This document shows positions 8,418 to 19,800 of a stretch of 64,000 nucleotides of DNA, piece after piece. The position numbers and the translations under genes are program-made. The notes below the pieces were generated by a model, which searched no databases, was not told the origin of the DNA, and saw only the letters and a list, made by a program, of their open reading frames with translations. Location of the stretch: assembly GCA_026417975.1 (NCBI GenBank), contig JAOACD010000006.1, positions 40,632 through 104,631 on the forward strand, written 5' to 3'. Origin of the DNA: Melioribacter sp. (lineage in GTDB: Bacteria > Bacteroidota > Ignavibacteria > Ignavibacteriales > Melioribacteraceae). How positions within the stretch are numbered: position 1 is the first letter of the stretch; every line of letters begins with the position of its first letter.

Positions 8418-10613
8418 TTAATGTTTATTTGAATCGAATCTTTCTACTGAATATACACCATGTATTTTTTTTAGTCTATCTATTAATTTATTAAGGTGAT
8501 CCAAATTTTTTACATAAACTGTTATAGTCCCCTTAAAAATAGAATCTTCTGCGCTCATATTAACAGATTTAATGTTAGTATTTTCATAATTTGTGATACA
8601 ATTTGAAATATCTTTCAAAATACCTGGAATATCTTCACCTTTTATTACTAATCCTGCTATAAAATAAGAGCCATCAGCTTTTGGCCATGTGACAGGTACA
8701 AGTCTATCATCATTAGCTTCTAATTTATCTATTAAATTTCTACAATTCTTACGATGTATTTTAATACCTTCACCTATGGTTACATAACCAATAATTGGAT
8801 CACCAGGAATTGGATTACAACATTTAGCGAAACTAATTGCTAAACCTTTTTGATCGCCATCAATTACAACCTCGCCAGCGGTAAATCTTGCTATATCAGC
8901 AAACTTTTCAAATTGTAAATCAATACTTTGCTTTTGTTCTACTTCTTCTTGAGGTTTTAATATAAAATCTAATTCTACTTTATTTTCTGCTATTGCTTTA
9001 TAAAAACTTTTTAAATTATCAAATTTTAATTTGCGAGATAATTTTACAATATCATCAGGACTATAATTCAGTTTGTGCTTTTTTAATTTTTTTTCAAATA
9101 ATTCTTTGCCTGCTTCTACTAATTTTTCTTCTTCCTTATTTAAATACCTCCTTATATGATTTCTTGCCTTTTGAGTCTGTACAAATTGTAACCAGCTTTT
9201 ATTTGGATGTTGATTTTTTGATGTAATAATTTCAACCATATCACCACTGTGAAGCTTTGTATCAAGTGGCACTATTTTCCCGTTAACTTTTGCTCCTATG
9301 CATTGGTCCCCTATATTACTATGAATTTCATAAGCAAAATCTACAGGGGTTGAATTAACAGGCAATCTTTTTAATTCTCCTTTGGGTGTAAAAACATAAA
9401 TTTCATCTTGATATAAATTCAACTTAAAACTTGTCAGAATTTCTTTTGTTGCTTCATCACGAGATGCATTTTCAAAAATATCTCGAATCCAACTTACCCA
9501 CTCTTCTAATTCCTTATCAGTAGTAGTAATCTGCTCTTTATATTTCCAATGTGCGGCCACACCTTTCTCTGCAATCTCATGCATTTTTCTTGTCCTTATT
9601 TGAATTTCAACAAGCTTACCTTCAGGGCCTATGACAGTTGTATGAAGAGACTGATAATTGTTTTTTTTGGGGACTGAGATAAAGTCTTTAAATCTTGCTG
9701 GTATAGGCTTATAAAGTTGTGTTACAATTCCATACACAAGATAACATTGATTTTTATCCTCGGTTTCCAAAATAATTCTAATTGCAAATTTATCGTAAAC
9801 TTGTTCATAAGATAAATTTTGAGTAATCATTTTCCTATAAATACTATAAAGATGCTTTGGACGCCCGCTTATTTCAAAGGTCAAATTAGCTTCTTTCAAC
9901 TTTTCTTCTATAGGTCTTATTACTTTATTTATGAATTCTTCTCTTTCTTTGCGAGTGTCATTTATTTTTCTTGATAAGTCTTCATATGCTTCTCTGTTAA
10001 GATACTTGAAGGCAAGGTCTTCAAGCTCCCACTTTATTGCACCTAGTCCAAATCGATGCGCTAATGGTGCATAAATTTCCTGAGTTTCTTTTGCAATTCT
10101 TAATTGTTTTTGTGGACTAAGAAATTCTAGCGTTCGCATGTTATGAAGTCTATCAGCAAATTTAACAAGAATTACCCTTACATCTTTTATCATCGAAAGG
10201 AGAAGCTTACGATAATTTTCTGCTTTCTTTTGATCTTCTGTTTTTGTAATCTCTTGGTCTTTTAACAATCCTCCAATTTTTGTAACACCATCAACAATTT
10301 CTGCAACATCTTTTCCAAATTCCTTACTAATAAATTCAAGGTTGGTATCAGAATCTTCTACAACATCATGCAGGAGAGCACTTACGACAGATATATCATC
10401 CAGAGGTATTTCTTTTGCAACAATCATTGCTACTTCATAAGGATGATTAAAATATGGCTCTCCAGATGCACGAAAGTCGTTTTTATGACATTCATAGCTA
10501 AATTGAAATGCTTTACGAATTAAATCTTCGTTAACTGAACGTAAGTTTTCTCTACATACATTTAACAAATCATCAAGCATTCGTTTATGTTTAATCCTTA
10601 ATAAGCTATCCAT
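8418..10613 (-). CDS. rel: Bifunctional (p)ppGpp synthetase/hydrolase (Rel/SpoT)
   Basis: A stringent-response enzyme of 731 residues. Its domains in order are an HD hydrolase (HPYEVAMIVA near 57, HDVVEDSDT near 82, KFADRLHNMRT), a RelA synthetase domain (YDKFAIRIILETE, SLHTTVIGPEGKLVEIQIRT), a TGS domain (near 400-460), a Cys-containing regulatory block (FAKCCNPIPGDPIIGYVT), and an ACT domain at the C-terminus. The intact HD motif suggests that hydrolysis is retained, as in SpoT/Rel rather than RelA. It appears to be the first gene of the long minus-strand run down to 2186. Confidence 0.96.
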   Translation of the reverse strand: MDSLLRIKHKRMLDDLLNVCRENLRSVNEDLIRKAFQFSYECHKNDFRASGEPYFNHPYEVAMIVAKEIPLDDISVVSALLHDVVEDSDTNLEFISKEFGKDVAEIVDGVTKIGGLLKDQEITKTEDQKKAENYRKLLLSMIKDVRVILVKFADRLHNMRTLEFLSPQKQLRIAKETQEIYAPLAHRFGLGAIKWELEDLAFKYLNREAYEDLSRKINDTRKEREEFINKVIRPIEEKLKEANLTFEISGRPKHLYSIYRKMITQNLSYEQVYDKFAIRIILETEDKNQCYLVYGIVTQLYKPIPARFKDFISVPKKNNYQSLHTTVIGPEGKLVEIQIRTRKMHEIAEKGVAAHWKYKEQITTTDKELEEWVSWIRDIFENASRDEATKEILTSFKLNLYQDEIYVFTPKGELKRLPVNSTPVDFAYEIHSNIGDQCIGAKVNGKIVPLDTKLHSGDMVEIITSKNQHPNKSWLQFVQTQKARNHIRRYLNKEEEKLVEAGKELFEKKLKKHKLNYSPDDIVKLSRKLKFDNLKSFYKAIAENKVELDFILKPQEEVEQKQSIDLQFEKFADIARFTAGEVVIDGDQKGLAISFAKCCNPIPGDPIIGYVTIGEGIKIHRKNCRNLIDKLEANDDRLVPVTWPKADGSYFIAGLVIKGEDIPGILKDISNCITNYENTNIKSVNMSAEDSIFKGTITVYVKNLDHLNKLIDRLKKIHGVYSVERFDSNKH

Positions 10614-10676
10614 AATATTTTTACAGTATCATCGTTTATTTATTACTTTATACAAAAAATAATTAATGAAGTTCAA

Positions 10677-11303
10677 TTAAAAAGTACCAAAAGTTCTATC
10701 CCCAGCATCTCCAAGTCCAGGCAATATATATCCATTGTCATTTAATTTTCTATCGACTGCGGCAGTGTAAATTAATATATCAGGATGTTCTTTATTCATT
10801 CTCTCGATCCCTTCTGGAGCCGAAATTAAACAAGCTAGTAAACATTTTCCAGCGCCATTTTTCTTAAGATAATTAAAAGAAGCTACTGCACTACCTCCGG
10901 TTGCAAGCATAGGATCAAGAAGTATTGTAATAGATGATTTCAAACCACTAGGCGTTTTATAATAATAATCAATTGGTTGTAATGTTTTTTCATCTCTTTG
11001 TAAACCTATGTGCCCGACTTTTGCTTCCGGCATCATTTGTAAAAACGAATCTACCATACTTAACCCAGCACGTAAAACAGGAATTAAAACAACTTGATGC
11101 TTTAATTTGTAACCTTTGGTTTTCTCTAGTGGTGTCTCAACTTCATATTCTTCTAGTTCAAAGTTTTTTGATATTTCAATGGCAATTGAATAAGAAATTC
11201 TTCCCAAAGCTTCTCTGAAAATTGATGGGGAAGAATTTTTGTCTCTTAAAATTGATAAATCTTTTCTAACCAGTGGGTTATCAACTATAATAAGATTATT
11301 CAT
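10677..11303 (-). CDS. upp: Uracil phosphoribosyltransferase
   Basis: Salvages uracil with PRPP to give UMP. The PRPP-binding loop is DPMLATGGSA. The PVLRAGLSMVDSFLQMMPEA motif and the C-terminal GYILPGLGDAGDRTFGT uracil-binding region are all present. The length of 208 residues is normal. It has its own upstream region of about 280 bases and is 63 bases ahead of rel on the same strand. Confidence 0.96.
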   Translation of the reverse strand: MNNLIIVDNPLVRKDLSILRDKNSSPSIFREALGRISYSIAIEISKNFELEEYEVETPLEKTKGYKLKHQVVLIPVLRAGLSMVDSFLQMMPEAKVGHIGLQRDEKTLQPIDYYYKTPSGLKSSITILLDPMLATGGSAVASFNYLKKNGAGKCLLACLISAPEGIERMNKEHPDILIYTAAVDRKLNDNGYILPGLGDAGDRTFGTF

Positions 11304-11471
11304 AGTTGTTCCTTTTTAATTTTAAAGAAAAATATAGAATATCCTTTAATTTTTTATTGTACATTTAACATAAGCTCTTCTTATAATTTCTTTTGCAAAT
11401 TGCTTGGCCAATTAATAAACAAAATATAAATAATTTTTAGTCTATTTTTTCTTTGAAATTTTAGAATTAAT

Positions 11472-11518
11472 AAAATTATAAAAGGAAGAATATTATTTAT
11501 CATCAATTTTATAATTTT
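11472..11518. repeat. Perfect 12-bp AT-only inverted repeat between der and upp
   Basis: AAAATTATAAAA at 11472-11483 and its exact complement at 11507-11518 flank a 23-base spacer. It lies in the 278-base gap downstream of der and upstream of upp, both on the minus strand. It may be a weak terminator for der or chance in AT-rich DNA. Nothing else definite is visible in this gap. Confidence 0.3.
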
Positions 11519-11581
11519 TTTATTCCAAAAATTTACCTGTTGTAAAAAAATTATTTGGCTTCCAAATGCTATAGTTTATTA

Positions 11582-12895
11582 CTATTTTTCTCTAAAAGAG
11601 ATTGTAAAGGGAACCCCCTCAAAACCAAAGTGCTGACGAATAAGTCTTTCAAGAAATCTTTTGTAGGTTTCTGGAATATATTTATGTTGATTAGCGAAAA
11701 ACAAAAAGATAGGGTAATGTTCACCTACCTGTGTTATATACCTAATTTTGATTTCTCTTCCAGTTGGGGTTGCTGGAGGAGGGGTTTTTTGAATTTCTGG
11801 AAGTAATATTTCATTTAATTGGTGGGTAGGGATTTTCTTTTTTCTTTCTTCATGAATTTTTTTTGCTAACTCTATCAATTTAAAAATTCTTTGTTTAGTT
11901 AAAGCAGAAATAGTTATAATAGGTACATAATCAACTGTTGCCATTTTAGCTCTAATAGCATCTTCATATTTCTTTGCAGTATTAGCATCTTTTTCAATTA
12001 AATCCCACTTATTGACTGCTATTATTAATCCTTTTCTTCTTCTTACAGCTTCTTGAATAATTTTCTGGTCTTGATTTTCAATCCCTTGTTGTGCATCGAG
12101 AAGTAAAATAGCAACATCACAATCCCACAATGCTCTGTATGTCCTTACACTAGCAAAAAATTCTATATTTTCTTTTATTTTCGACTTCCTTTTCAATCCA
12201 GCAGTGTCTACAAGCACTATTTCTTCGCCATAGTATTTGAGTATAGAATCAATACTGTCTCTGGTAGTTCCAGGTATATCTGTTACTATACTTCTATCAT
12301 ATCCAAGCAATGCATTAACCAAAGAAGATTTACCAACATTTGGTTTTCCAATAATAGCTAAACGTAATCTATCATCAGGTTCAGCTTTTTCCTCTACGAC
12401 TGGCAAATTACTTATCAAATCATCAAGAAAATCACCAAGATTTCTACCGTTAAGTGCAGATATATCAAAAATTTTTTCAATTCCAAGTGAATAAAAATCG
12501 TTTCTATGTATTTGCATTTCAGGTGTATCAGCTTTATTTACTAGTAAATAATATGGCTTTTTAGATTTTCTAATTAACCCTGCAATTTCTCTATCAAGAG
12601 GAGTTAAACCACTTTTACCGTCTACAACAAGTAAAATTGCATCTGCCTCATCAAGAGCAATTTTAACTTGTTCTCGAATTGCTGCTTCAAAAAGGTCCTC
12701 AGAATTTGGAACAAAGCCTCCTGTATCAATTAAACGAAAATGTCTACCATTCCATTCAACATCGCCATAAATTCGGTCGCGTGTTACTCCTGCTGTATCG
12801 TCAACGATTGATTTTTTACTTTTAGTCAAACGATTAAAAAGCGTAGACTTACCTACATTAGGTCGTCCTATAATTACAACTACTGGTTCTTTCAT
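11582..12895 (-). CDS. der: Ribosome biogenesis GTPase Der (EngA)
   Basis: It has two tandem GTPase domains and a C-terminal KH-like domain, needed for 50S subunit maturation. The first G domain shows GRPNVGKSTLFNRL, DTGG and NKAD; the second shows GKPNVGKSSLVNALLG, DTAGLKRK and NKWD. The C-terminal region contains QHFGFEGVPFTISFREK. The length of 437 residues is standard. The start is 8 bases after the DUF5683 gene, so it may be the last gene of the por-containing run. Confidence 0.97.
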   Translation of the reverse strand: MKEPVVVIIGRPNVGKSTLFNRLTKSKKSIVDDTAGVTRDRIYGDVEWNGRHFRLIDTGGFVPNSEDLFEAAIREQVKIALDEADAILLVVDGKSGLTPLDREIAGLIRKSKKPYYLLVNKADTPEMQIHRNDFYSLGIEKIFDISALNGRNLGDFLDDLISNLPVVEEKAEPDDRLRLAIIGKPNVGKSSLVNALLGYDRSIVTDIPGTTRDSIDSILKYYGEEIVLVDTAGLKRKSKIKENIEFFASVRTYRALWDCDVAILLLDAQQGIENQDQKIIQEAVRRRKGLIIAVNKWDLIEKDANTAKKYEDAIRAKMATVDYVPIITISALTKQRIFKLIELAKKIHEERKKKIPTHQLNEILLPEIQKTPPPATPTGREIKIRYITQVGEHYPIFLFFANQHKYIPETYKRFLERLIRQHFGFEGVPFTISFREK

Positions 12896-12903
12896 AGATT
12901 ATT

Positions 12904-13755
12904 TTAAAAATTATATTGCAAATTTAATTGAGGGTAATATAAAGTTTTATAACCAAATTCATAACTTTTTAACTCTGCAGAAAGAGTTAATTTCTTATTA
13001 AACCTACTTGCAGTCCATGCAGCATCAATTGCACTGAGAATATGATTTGTAACAATTATTAAAACTGCAGTATGTGCAACACTGTAAAAATCATTAGCTT
13101 TGCCACGTTCGTGAGAATAATAAATAAAATTTGGGGTAAGAGGGTCACCATAATTAAAAGGTGTATTTTCATCTCCAAAATCATCCCAACCGACATTAAA
13201 TTGGGGATATTTTCCTATCATCTCATAATACTGTTGGTCACCGTAAGGAGCAAGATGATGCGAATAATAACCCCCAATAGCACTTTCAAGGCGATTAAGT
13301 TCTCTCCAATTTACAGTACCATCTAAATTAAACACTTTAAAATTATTGGGATTAATCTCAGGATTAATTTTGGATGCATTTTTTATTGTCCATAAAGCAT
13401 ATCTTTTTACATCCCAATGTTTATCTGCAAAATTCTGAAAAAAATCTGTTTGTTTATCTCCTTTTTTATCGTAAATAGTACCAATTGTTATAGCGGTAAC
13501 TTCAACAGCTAAATAAATTATCGTTTTCAAATAACTTTCTGAATAAAATTGTCCAGTTCCTGGTAGTGCAAATGAAAGAGCTGCGGCAAGTATTGGTGAC
13601 TTTTTATTGTTTTCAACTTGCGAATTTTCAATAAAATTTGTTTTTGTATTATTGAAAGAAATTTTTGAATCTAAAATCAAAAATCCTGTTAATTTATCGT
13701 GCTGAGCAAATGTTTGTGTATAAAAAATTATTATTAATAAAATTATTTTCCTCAT
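12904..13755 (-). CDS. DUF5683-type envelope protein
   Basis: An exported or membrane protein with a signal-like N-terminus (MRKIILLIIIFYTQTFA). A block SPILAAALSFALPGTGQFY follows, which is the hallmark of the DUF5683 family common in Bacteroidota and Ignavibacteria. Two hydrophobic segments and an aromatic-rich C-terminal part follow. The ATG at 13755 is preferred: it is preceded by a GAGG ribosome-binding site, starts the signal peptide and begins 13 bases after the upstream gene, while an upstream ATG at 13800 would overlap it. Function is unknown. Confidence 0.75.
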   Translation of the reverse strand: MRKIILLIIIFYTQTFAQHDKLTGFLILDSKISFNNTKTNFIENSQVENNKKSPILAAALSFALPGTGQFYSESYLKTIIYLAVEVTAITIGTIYDKKGDKQTDFFQNFADKHWDVKRYALWTIKNASKINPEINPNNFKVFNLDGTVNWRELNRLESAIGGYYSHHLAPYGDQQYYEMIGKYPQFNVGWDDFGDENTPFNYGDPLTPNFIYYSHERGKANDFYSVAHTAVLIIVTNHILSAIDAAWTASRFNKKLTLSAELKSYEFGYKTLYYPQLNLQYNF

Positions 13756-13768
13756 TCTTACCTCACAT

Positions 13769-16700
13769 TTAAAAATTAAAGTCAAATAAAATTCCACCAT
13801 AAAAGCTCAATTCTTTACCATATTTTACTTCTTCACCAAAAATTTTTCTTTTTATTTCATCAAAAGAATATGCAATGTTAAAAAACAAACTCGTTGGGAA
13901 AATATAAAATGAGTTCATTTTTATTCTAAAATCAACTCCAGCACCTTTTTTAAATTCTTTTAATGCAGGAACTTTACCATTCCAAGCATTACCAAAATCT
14001 CCATAAAATGCAACATAAATTTTGTCTATATAAAGATGTCCAATTCTCATATCAATATTTTTTAACAATGGGAAACGGTATGTTAAATTTATCCAACTTA
14101 GCTCATTACCACTGATTGAATAAAAAGGATAACTTTTCATTCCTATTAAACCGCCAAGATAAAAATCAAAAAAATCTGGCACTGTAGGACCCAAAATAGA
14201 TGCAATTCTCATTTGAGCTGTTAAAGTATGGTCTTTAGATATTTCAATGAATTCTTTCCAATTTAGTTCTATCCTGTGAAAATTAAAGTTCTTGTAAATA
14301 GGCTTTAATAGACCATCTTCAACAGCATATTTACCATCGGGGTTGTAGCGATTAATTTCATAGTCGTATTTAATTTCAATTTTTCTACCTATTGGATTTA
14401 TATCCGAATCAATAGTTGGTTTTATTGCTTCGTGAGAATATTTTAATTGAAAATCATTTCCAATAAAATAAGTATCGTGTGTAGTTGGATACAAAATAGT
14501 TGAGAAAGGGAATAAAAAACTTTCGAGAGTCGCTGTATAACTGCTAAATACAAATCTAAATTCTAAATTATTCCCTTCTGAAAAGATTTTATGCCTTAAG
14601 AAAAAATCTGCTTCGAATAAATTATACGTAACATTAGTTCTCGTGTTGTATGAAGCATCGAGCGAATCAAAAACTATTAAAGTATTGGCTTTTCTACTAA
14701 CACTATAAAGTTCTATACCTGCCTCTGGAATTAAGCCTAATTGATAAAAAAATGGTAATTTATCCCTATATTCAAAAGATAAAAATAAATCTCTTTCAAA
14801 ACGTTTATTAATAGCACCACTACCAAAAAAACTAAATCTATTTAGATAATCACTTGATGTCAAATAAACTCCTGGTTTAATTCTATCAAATGCGTCATTA
14901 GATGTGGTATAATTATCGTAACGAACAAAAGGAATGATACTTACGCGAGTAAAATAACCAGAATATTTACTAGGTTCTATATTTAACAATTTAGAATCAT
15001 CGTAATTAATTAGATGTAAAATTCTTTCTTTTACTAAATCTCCTTTTGGTTTATCTTCTGAAAGTGGGGGATTATTTTTCCACACATATTTTTTTTCTGT
15101 TTGAACTTTATTTTGTTCATCTTTAGATAAATAAAAAAGTTTAAAGCCTTCCGATGTATATCCTGAATAAATTATATTTCCATATAAATCTATAGTGGGT
15201 TGAAAAGCACCTCCAATTACATTTGTTAATCTATTTTTTTCACCTGTCAATAAACTTAGTTTATATAGATTGAAAATTCCAGTTTCATCAGATGAATAAA
15301 TTAAATTACCTTCGTTGTCGAATACAGGATCTCTGTTATCGTGTTCATTTTTAACTAAAATTGAAAAGTTGCTTCCATCAATATTTACCTTTGCAATCTC
15401 TCTAGTATTTTTTAACGCATAACTAAATACTACAAAACTACCACCAGGAGAAAATTTTGGATTATAAACTTGTTCTCCGTTATTAAAAAATGTTAACTGT
15501 TTGAAATCTCCTCCGTCTATATTTACTAAACCAATATTAGTTGTCCCATCTTTTTGAAATAAGAATACTATTTTTTTACCATCAGGAGACACATTTGGAT
15601 TATTTGCTCTAAGCCCAAATGTAAGTCGTTTACTTTTACCAGTTTTTAAATCATAAGAATACAAATCATGAATTTTATTCCATCGAGGGTTATCATCACT
15701 TAACTTAGCATAAATAATTTTATCTTGATTTGGGACTTTAGAAATAGATGAACGAACCAAGGGAACAAGTAGTTTTTCTTCTTTTGTTTTTAAATTATAC
15801 AAGTAAATGGAAGACAAACCAAAATAATCATTCCCTTTATTAGATATATAGAGTATTCTATTACTATCAACAAATGTTGGGTAGAAATTACCAAATCCTT
15901 CGCGTACGATAATTTCTCCTTCAATACGATTACTCAATACATCGGCAATTCTCTCATTATAATCTTTTTTAATAAAACTCGTCCATTCATCATACAATTC
16001 TTTACCAGATATTCCAATAGCATCTTTAATAGCAGCATCTATTGTAAAATTAAATGTTTTACTTAACTTATGCGAAATTTCTCTTAGTTTATCTTCGCCA
16101 TACTTTTGAGATATGTAACGGACAAGTGCAAATCCTGAGTTATAAACAGATTCATTTCCCAAACTTGTTTTATCAAAAACACTCATTTGATTCCATGTTA
16201 ACATCTTATTGCTGAGAGCATAACATCTCAAAATCATATCACGGTGAGTATCCCAATCATCATAACCAAATTCTTTTCTCATATACTGAGCCGTTCCTTC
16301 TGCAAACCAAGCAGGAACATTAACTGTTGCTATAGGATAAGATGTTATAAAATTTGGAAAACCATAAAGAATGTCTGGCCTTCTTTTCTTTTCATAATTC
16401 ATAAACTGAAAATAAAAAGCGGGAAATCTTCTATTTAGTTTCATTGAAGACTGAATTTGAACCATGTGCGTAAACTCGTGAGTAATTACATTTCTGAGCC
16501 AATTATGTGTTCCACGTAAATCAAAATCTAAAGCAGAGGCCCATATTTCAATCTTATTATCAAAAAAATAGGTTGCTCCATTCGAGTAATCATCAATGTC
16601 TTTTATTACAAAATGAATTGCTTCTGGTTCATATTCATAAAGAGATGTTATAGGTTCCCAAATCTCTTCTGCAATTTTTAAGACAGTTCGAGCTGTTCTT

Positions 16701-16834
16701 TCTGCTTCTGGATGATAATGTACATAGACACGTTCACCCTTTAACGTATACCACTCGTATTCAGGGTTGTATTCATTAAATTGCGCTCTTAAAAAACCAG
16801 GAAATAGAAAAAAGAAAAATAAACATTTTCTCAT
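13769..16834 (-). CDS. Gluzincin-like peptidase, TolB-type propeller and outer-membrane barrel fusion
   Basis: A 1021-residue exported protein with signal peptide MRKCLFFFFLFPGFLRA. Residues 30-290 resemble a peptidase MA/M1-like gluzincin domain: HEFTH (119-123) and a downstream WFAEG with Glu179 as the likely third zinc ligand. Residues 310-600 hold WD40-like TolB propeller repeats (NPNVSPDGKKIVF, NPKFSPGGSFVVF, DNEGNLIYSS). Residues 640-1021 are beta-strand rich and end in phenylalanine, as expected of an outer-membrane barrel (BamA/surface-antigen-like). It likely presents or processes something at the cell surface. It sits downstream of a T9SS cargo gene in the porU-porV run. Confidence 0.8.
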   Translation of the reverse strand: MRKCLFFFFLFPGFLRAQFNEYNPEYEWYTLKGERVYVHYHPEAERTARTVLKIAEEIWEPITSLYEYEPEAIHFVIKDIDDYSNGATYFFDNKIEIWASALDFDLRGTHNWLRNVITHEFTHMVQIQSSMKLNRRFPAFYFQFMNYEKKRRPDILYGFPNFITSYPIATVNVPAWFAEGTAQYMRKEFGYDDWDTHRDMILRCYALSNKMLTWNQMSVFDKTSLGNESVYNSGFALVRYISQKYGEDKLREISHKLSKTFNFTIDAAIKDAIGISGKELYDEWTSFIKKDYNERIADVLSNRIEGEIIVREGFGNFYPTFVDSNRILYISNKGNDYFGLSSIYLYNLKTKEEKLLVPLVRSSISKVPNQDKIIYAKLSDDNPRWNKIHDLYSYDLKTGKSKRLTFGLRANNPNVSPDGKKIVFLFQKDGTTNIGLVNIDGGDFKQLTFFNNGEQVYNPKFSPGGSFVVFSYALKNTREIAKVNIDGSNFSILVKNEHDNRDPVFDNEGNLIYSSDETGIFNLYKLSLLTGEKNRLTNVIGGAFQPTIDLYGNIIYSGYTSEGFKLFYLSKDEQNKVQTEKKYVWKNNPPLSEDKPKGDLVKERILHLINYDDSKLLNIEPSKYSGYFTRVSIIPFVRYDNYTTSNDAFDRIKPGVYLTSSDYLNRFSFFGSGAINKRFERDLFLSFEYRDKLPFFYQLGLIPEAGIELYSVSRKANTLIVFDSLDASYNTRTNVTYNLFEADFFLRHKIFSEGNNLEFRFVFSSYTATLESFLFPFSTILYPTTHDTYFIGNDFQLKYSHEAIKPTIDSDINPIGRKIEIKYDYEINRYNPDGKYAVEDGLLKPIYKNFNFHRIELNWKEFIEISKDHTLTAQMRIASILGPTVPDFFDFYLGGLIGMKSYPFYSISGNELSWINLTYRFPLLKNIDMRIGHLYIDKIYVAFYGDFGNAWNGKVPALKEFKKGAGVDFRIKMNSFYIFPTSLFFNIAYSFDEIKRKIFGEEVKYGKELSFYGGILFDFNF

Positions 16835-16858
16835 AACACATCAGAAATTTTTTAAGTG

Positions 16859-19800
16859 CTATTTAATTACAGCGATTTTAATAACTTTATTTCCAGACTT
16901 TCCAGAGTATGTCTTTACTTCTATGCTGGCATAATATATTCCACTTTGAACACTTTTTACGTCCCATTTAATTTCGTTATCATAACCTCCGGTTGCATAT
17001 CCTTTTAATTCATCGACCAAATCTCCCGAAAGGTCAAATATCTTTATTTTAACTTCTGAATCTTCAGTTACAAAAAATCGAATAAAAGTTTCGTTATTAT
17101 AAACTGGATTTGGCCAGTTATAAACTTTGTCTTCAGGGAAAAATTCACCATTGTTAACTTGGTGCTTCTCAAAAGATAAAAATGAATTATTATAAGAATT
17201 TGAAAACTTGGCACTCCAACTATCTATATTATTTTTTAATCCAATTAACCATTGCAACAAATTATATTCTCCATCAATTATTAAAACAGCTTGTAATGCA
17301 AAGGGGGACATTGATTCAGGTAAAAAATTAAATAATACAGGAGTTAAAACAACACTTTTACCAATAGAGATTGGGAAATACGAAAGAGCCTTACCTGTTT
17401 TTGAATCAAACGCATAAAAATTCCCTTTATTAGAAATAGCTACTATGTCAACAATTCCATCGCCATTTAAATCAGCCGTTAGTAGAGAGGAAGAAGAAAA
17501 TTTTTCTCCATCTGGTTCATAAATAGGAAAATTATTTTGAAGAGTGCCATTTAGATTATACGCTTCTATACGGTTTCCATTGCTAACTAAAATTAGTGCT
17601 TCGCCATTATGAAAATCATTAAACAATGAGAATGTTTCAATTCGTTCATTTGAATTGATTTTAAATTCTTTAATAATTACTCCCTTTTCTATGAGATAAA
17701 AATTATTTTGTTCAGTTAAAACGATATTTGTAAAAGTTGAATTAGTTCTATTAAATAATAGTGATAAAAAAATTGGTTTATTTGGCAATTGTAATTTAAA
17801 GTTATCTGAGTCATAGAATGATGTTTTTGTAATTAAAGAAAAATAGTTCTTGTTATTTTCAAATGGTTTGCATATTTGTTTTATTTCATCATCCACTATT
17901 TTAACCACTTCATATTTTGCACCATCTGTGCTAAAAAGTGATTGAATATATAATTTAACTAATTCACCATTTATTGAACCTGCATATGCTATTAATTGAT
18001 TGTTTTCGTTACAAATAATTATGGGAGTAGTAATTTTTGATGATAAGTTAATTTTATAGAGATTTTCTTTATTAGGATATTTAATTAAACAATTAATTTT
18101 ATTTTCAACCGAGCCTAAAACAAAATCAATGCCATTTAAATTTGCAGATGCAATAAAATTTTCACTAAAATTATTAATTATAGTTTTTTCATAGTCATAT
18201 TTTGTTATAACTATTAAATCGCTATTATCAAGAACATAAGATGCATTATAATTATTCGAAGGAACACTAATAAATTTTGGATTAGAAAAATTGATTTGTT
18301 TTGAAGCTAAAGGTTTAACAAAATCCTCTCCAAATTTTACTTCAAACGACATCTTGTTACCTATAGAAGAAAAATTTTCCAAAGTAATTAAACTATTAGC
18401 CCCACTATTTGATTTTGTATTCGGTTTAGTATCAGGACCAAATTTATTTTTATAAAGCCTTGCTTTATTTTCTGCAAACCAAAAATCTTCTTCGCTTCCT
18501 GTTCCATAAAAATCTCCAATTGGAGAGCTAAAATGTTCACCTATATCTTGAATTCCATCTGCTTCTTCGATATCAACACCTTTATTTTTTATATCTGCAT
18601 TTATTTTGTTAATCGAAATTTTTTCTTTGATAATATTTTCATCAATGTGCCAAATTACTATTCCATTGCCAGGAACTGCCCAGTCAAATTCGTCGACATC
18701 AGTAATTACTCCTGCTAATGTATCAACATTGCTAAAATTAAACCGAGGTTTATCTTTATTTGTATGAAATGTATAAATAGAATTCCCGATTTTATAAGTA
18801 ACTTTTATTCCGTCACGATTTACATCTCTTTGGCGGTTCTCAACAAGGTAATATTCAGAAGAATTAATAGGGATTTTAACCACTACAGTATCATTCAAAT
18901 TAGCAGCCAACTGTGCAACTATATTAATTTTTTTATCAACCTTGTCAATTACAACAGGTTTAATCCATCCAAGATAAATTTTTTCCCAAGCACAAGGCTC
19001 AGGTGGAAACACACCATTATAAGCAAATAAAGCATTCCCATCCATTAAACCAAAACGGTCAATAGCAGTTGCACCTGTTTCGGTATTGAACAAATCTGGA
19101 AGTCCTAAATAACTTGCAATGTTTCCAACAATTAAGCCATTGATAGACATTTGATAAAGTTTTTTTTCACCAAAGGATTCTATTTCTTTTGATTCTGTAG
19201 TAGGAAGAATAATTGAATTTTTTATCAAGAAATTCTTTGTTTTAAAACCATTAAAATTGTCTCCAAATATAGATTTCAAAGTAACTTCACTTAGGTACAC
19301 AGAAGGCAAATCTCTTTCAAATCCTAATTTTCCTTGTGGATAAAAAGCATTCCCTACACCAGCATGGAAAATTGTAAATAAATTATATTTTGAAAAATCG
19401 AAATCAGAATAAATAGAATCTGCTAAATGCCAAACTTCTTTTGCAAGTTTAGCAATATTAGTTAAGTCGTTTGGATTAGATGGTGGGGGCGAGTAATTTC
19501 TCATTATTTGAGAAACCGTAATGATTTTGGGAAGTACAGTATATGAAATATTTAATTTTCCTCTAGAAACTTTTTTAAAATAATTTTTAGCAAACTCAAG
19601 GTGATTTTCAAAATATTTAACATCATGAGGATAGGGATCTAAAATAGTATCGCCATAATCTTTTGAATAAATTGAACCAAATTTACCAGTGCCAAAAGTA
19701 TTAGGGTCGTTATCTTCTTTAAATTCAACAAGAACAGCAAGAATTTTTAATGTATCTAATGAACTAAAAATTTTTGGTTTTTCGACAAAATTATTTAATC

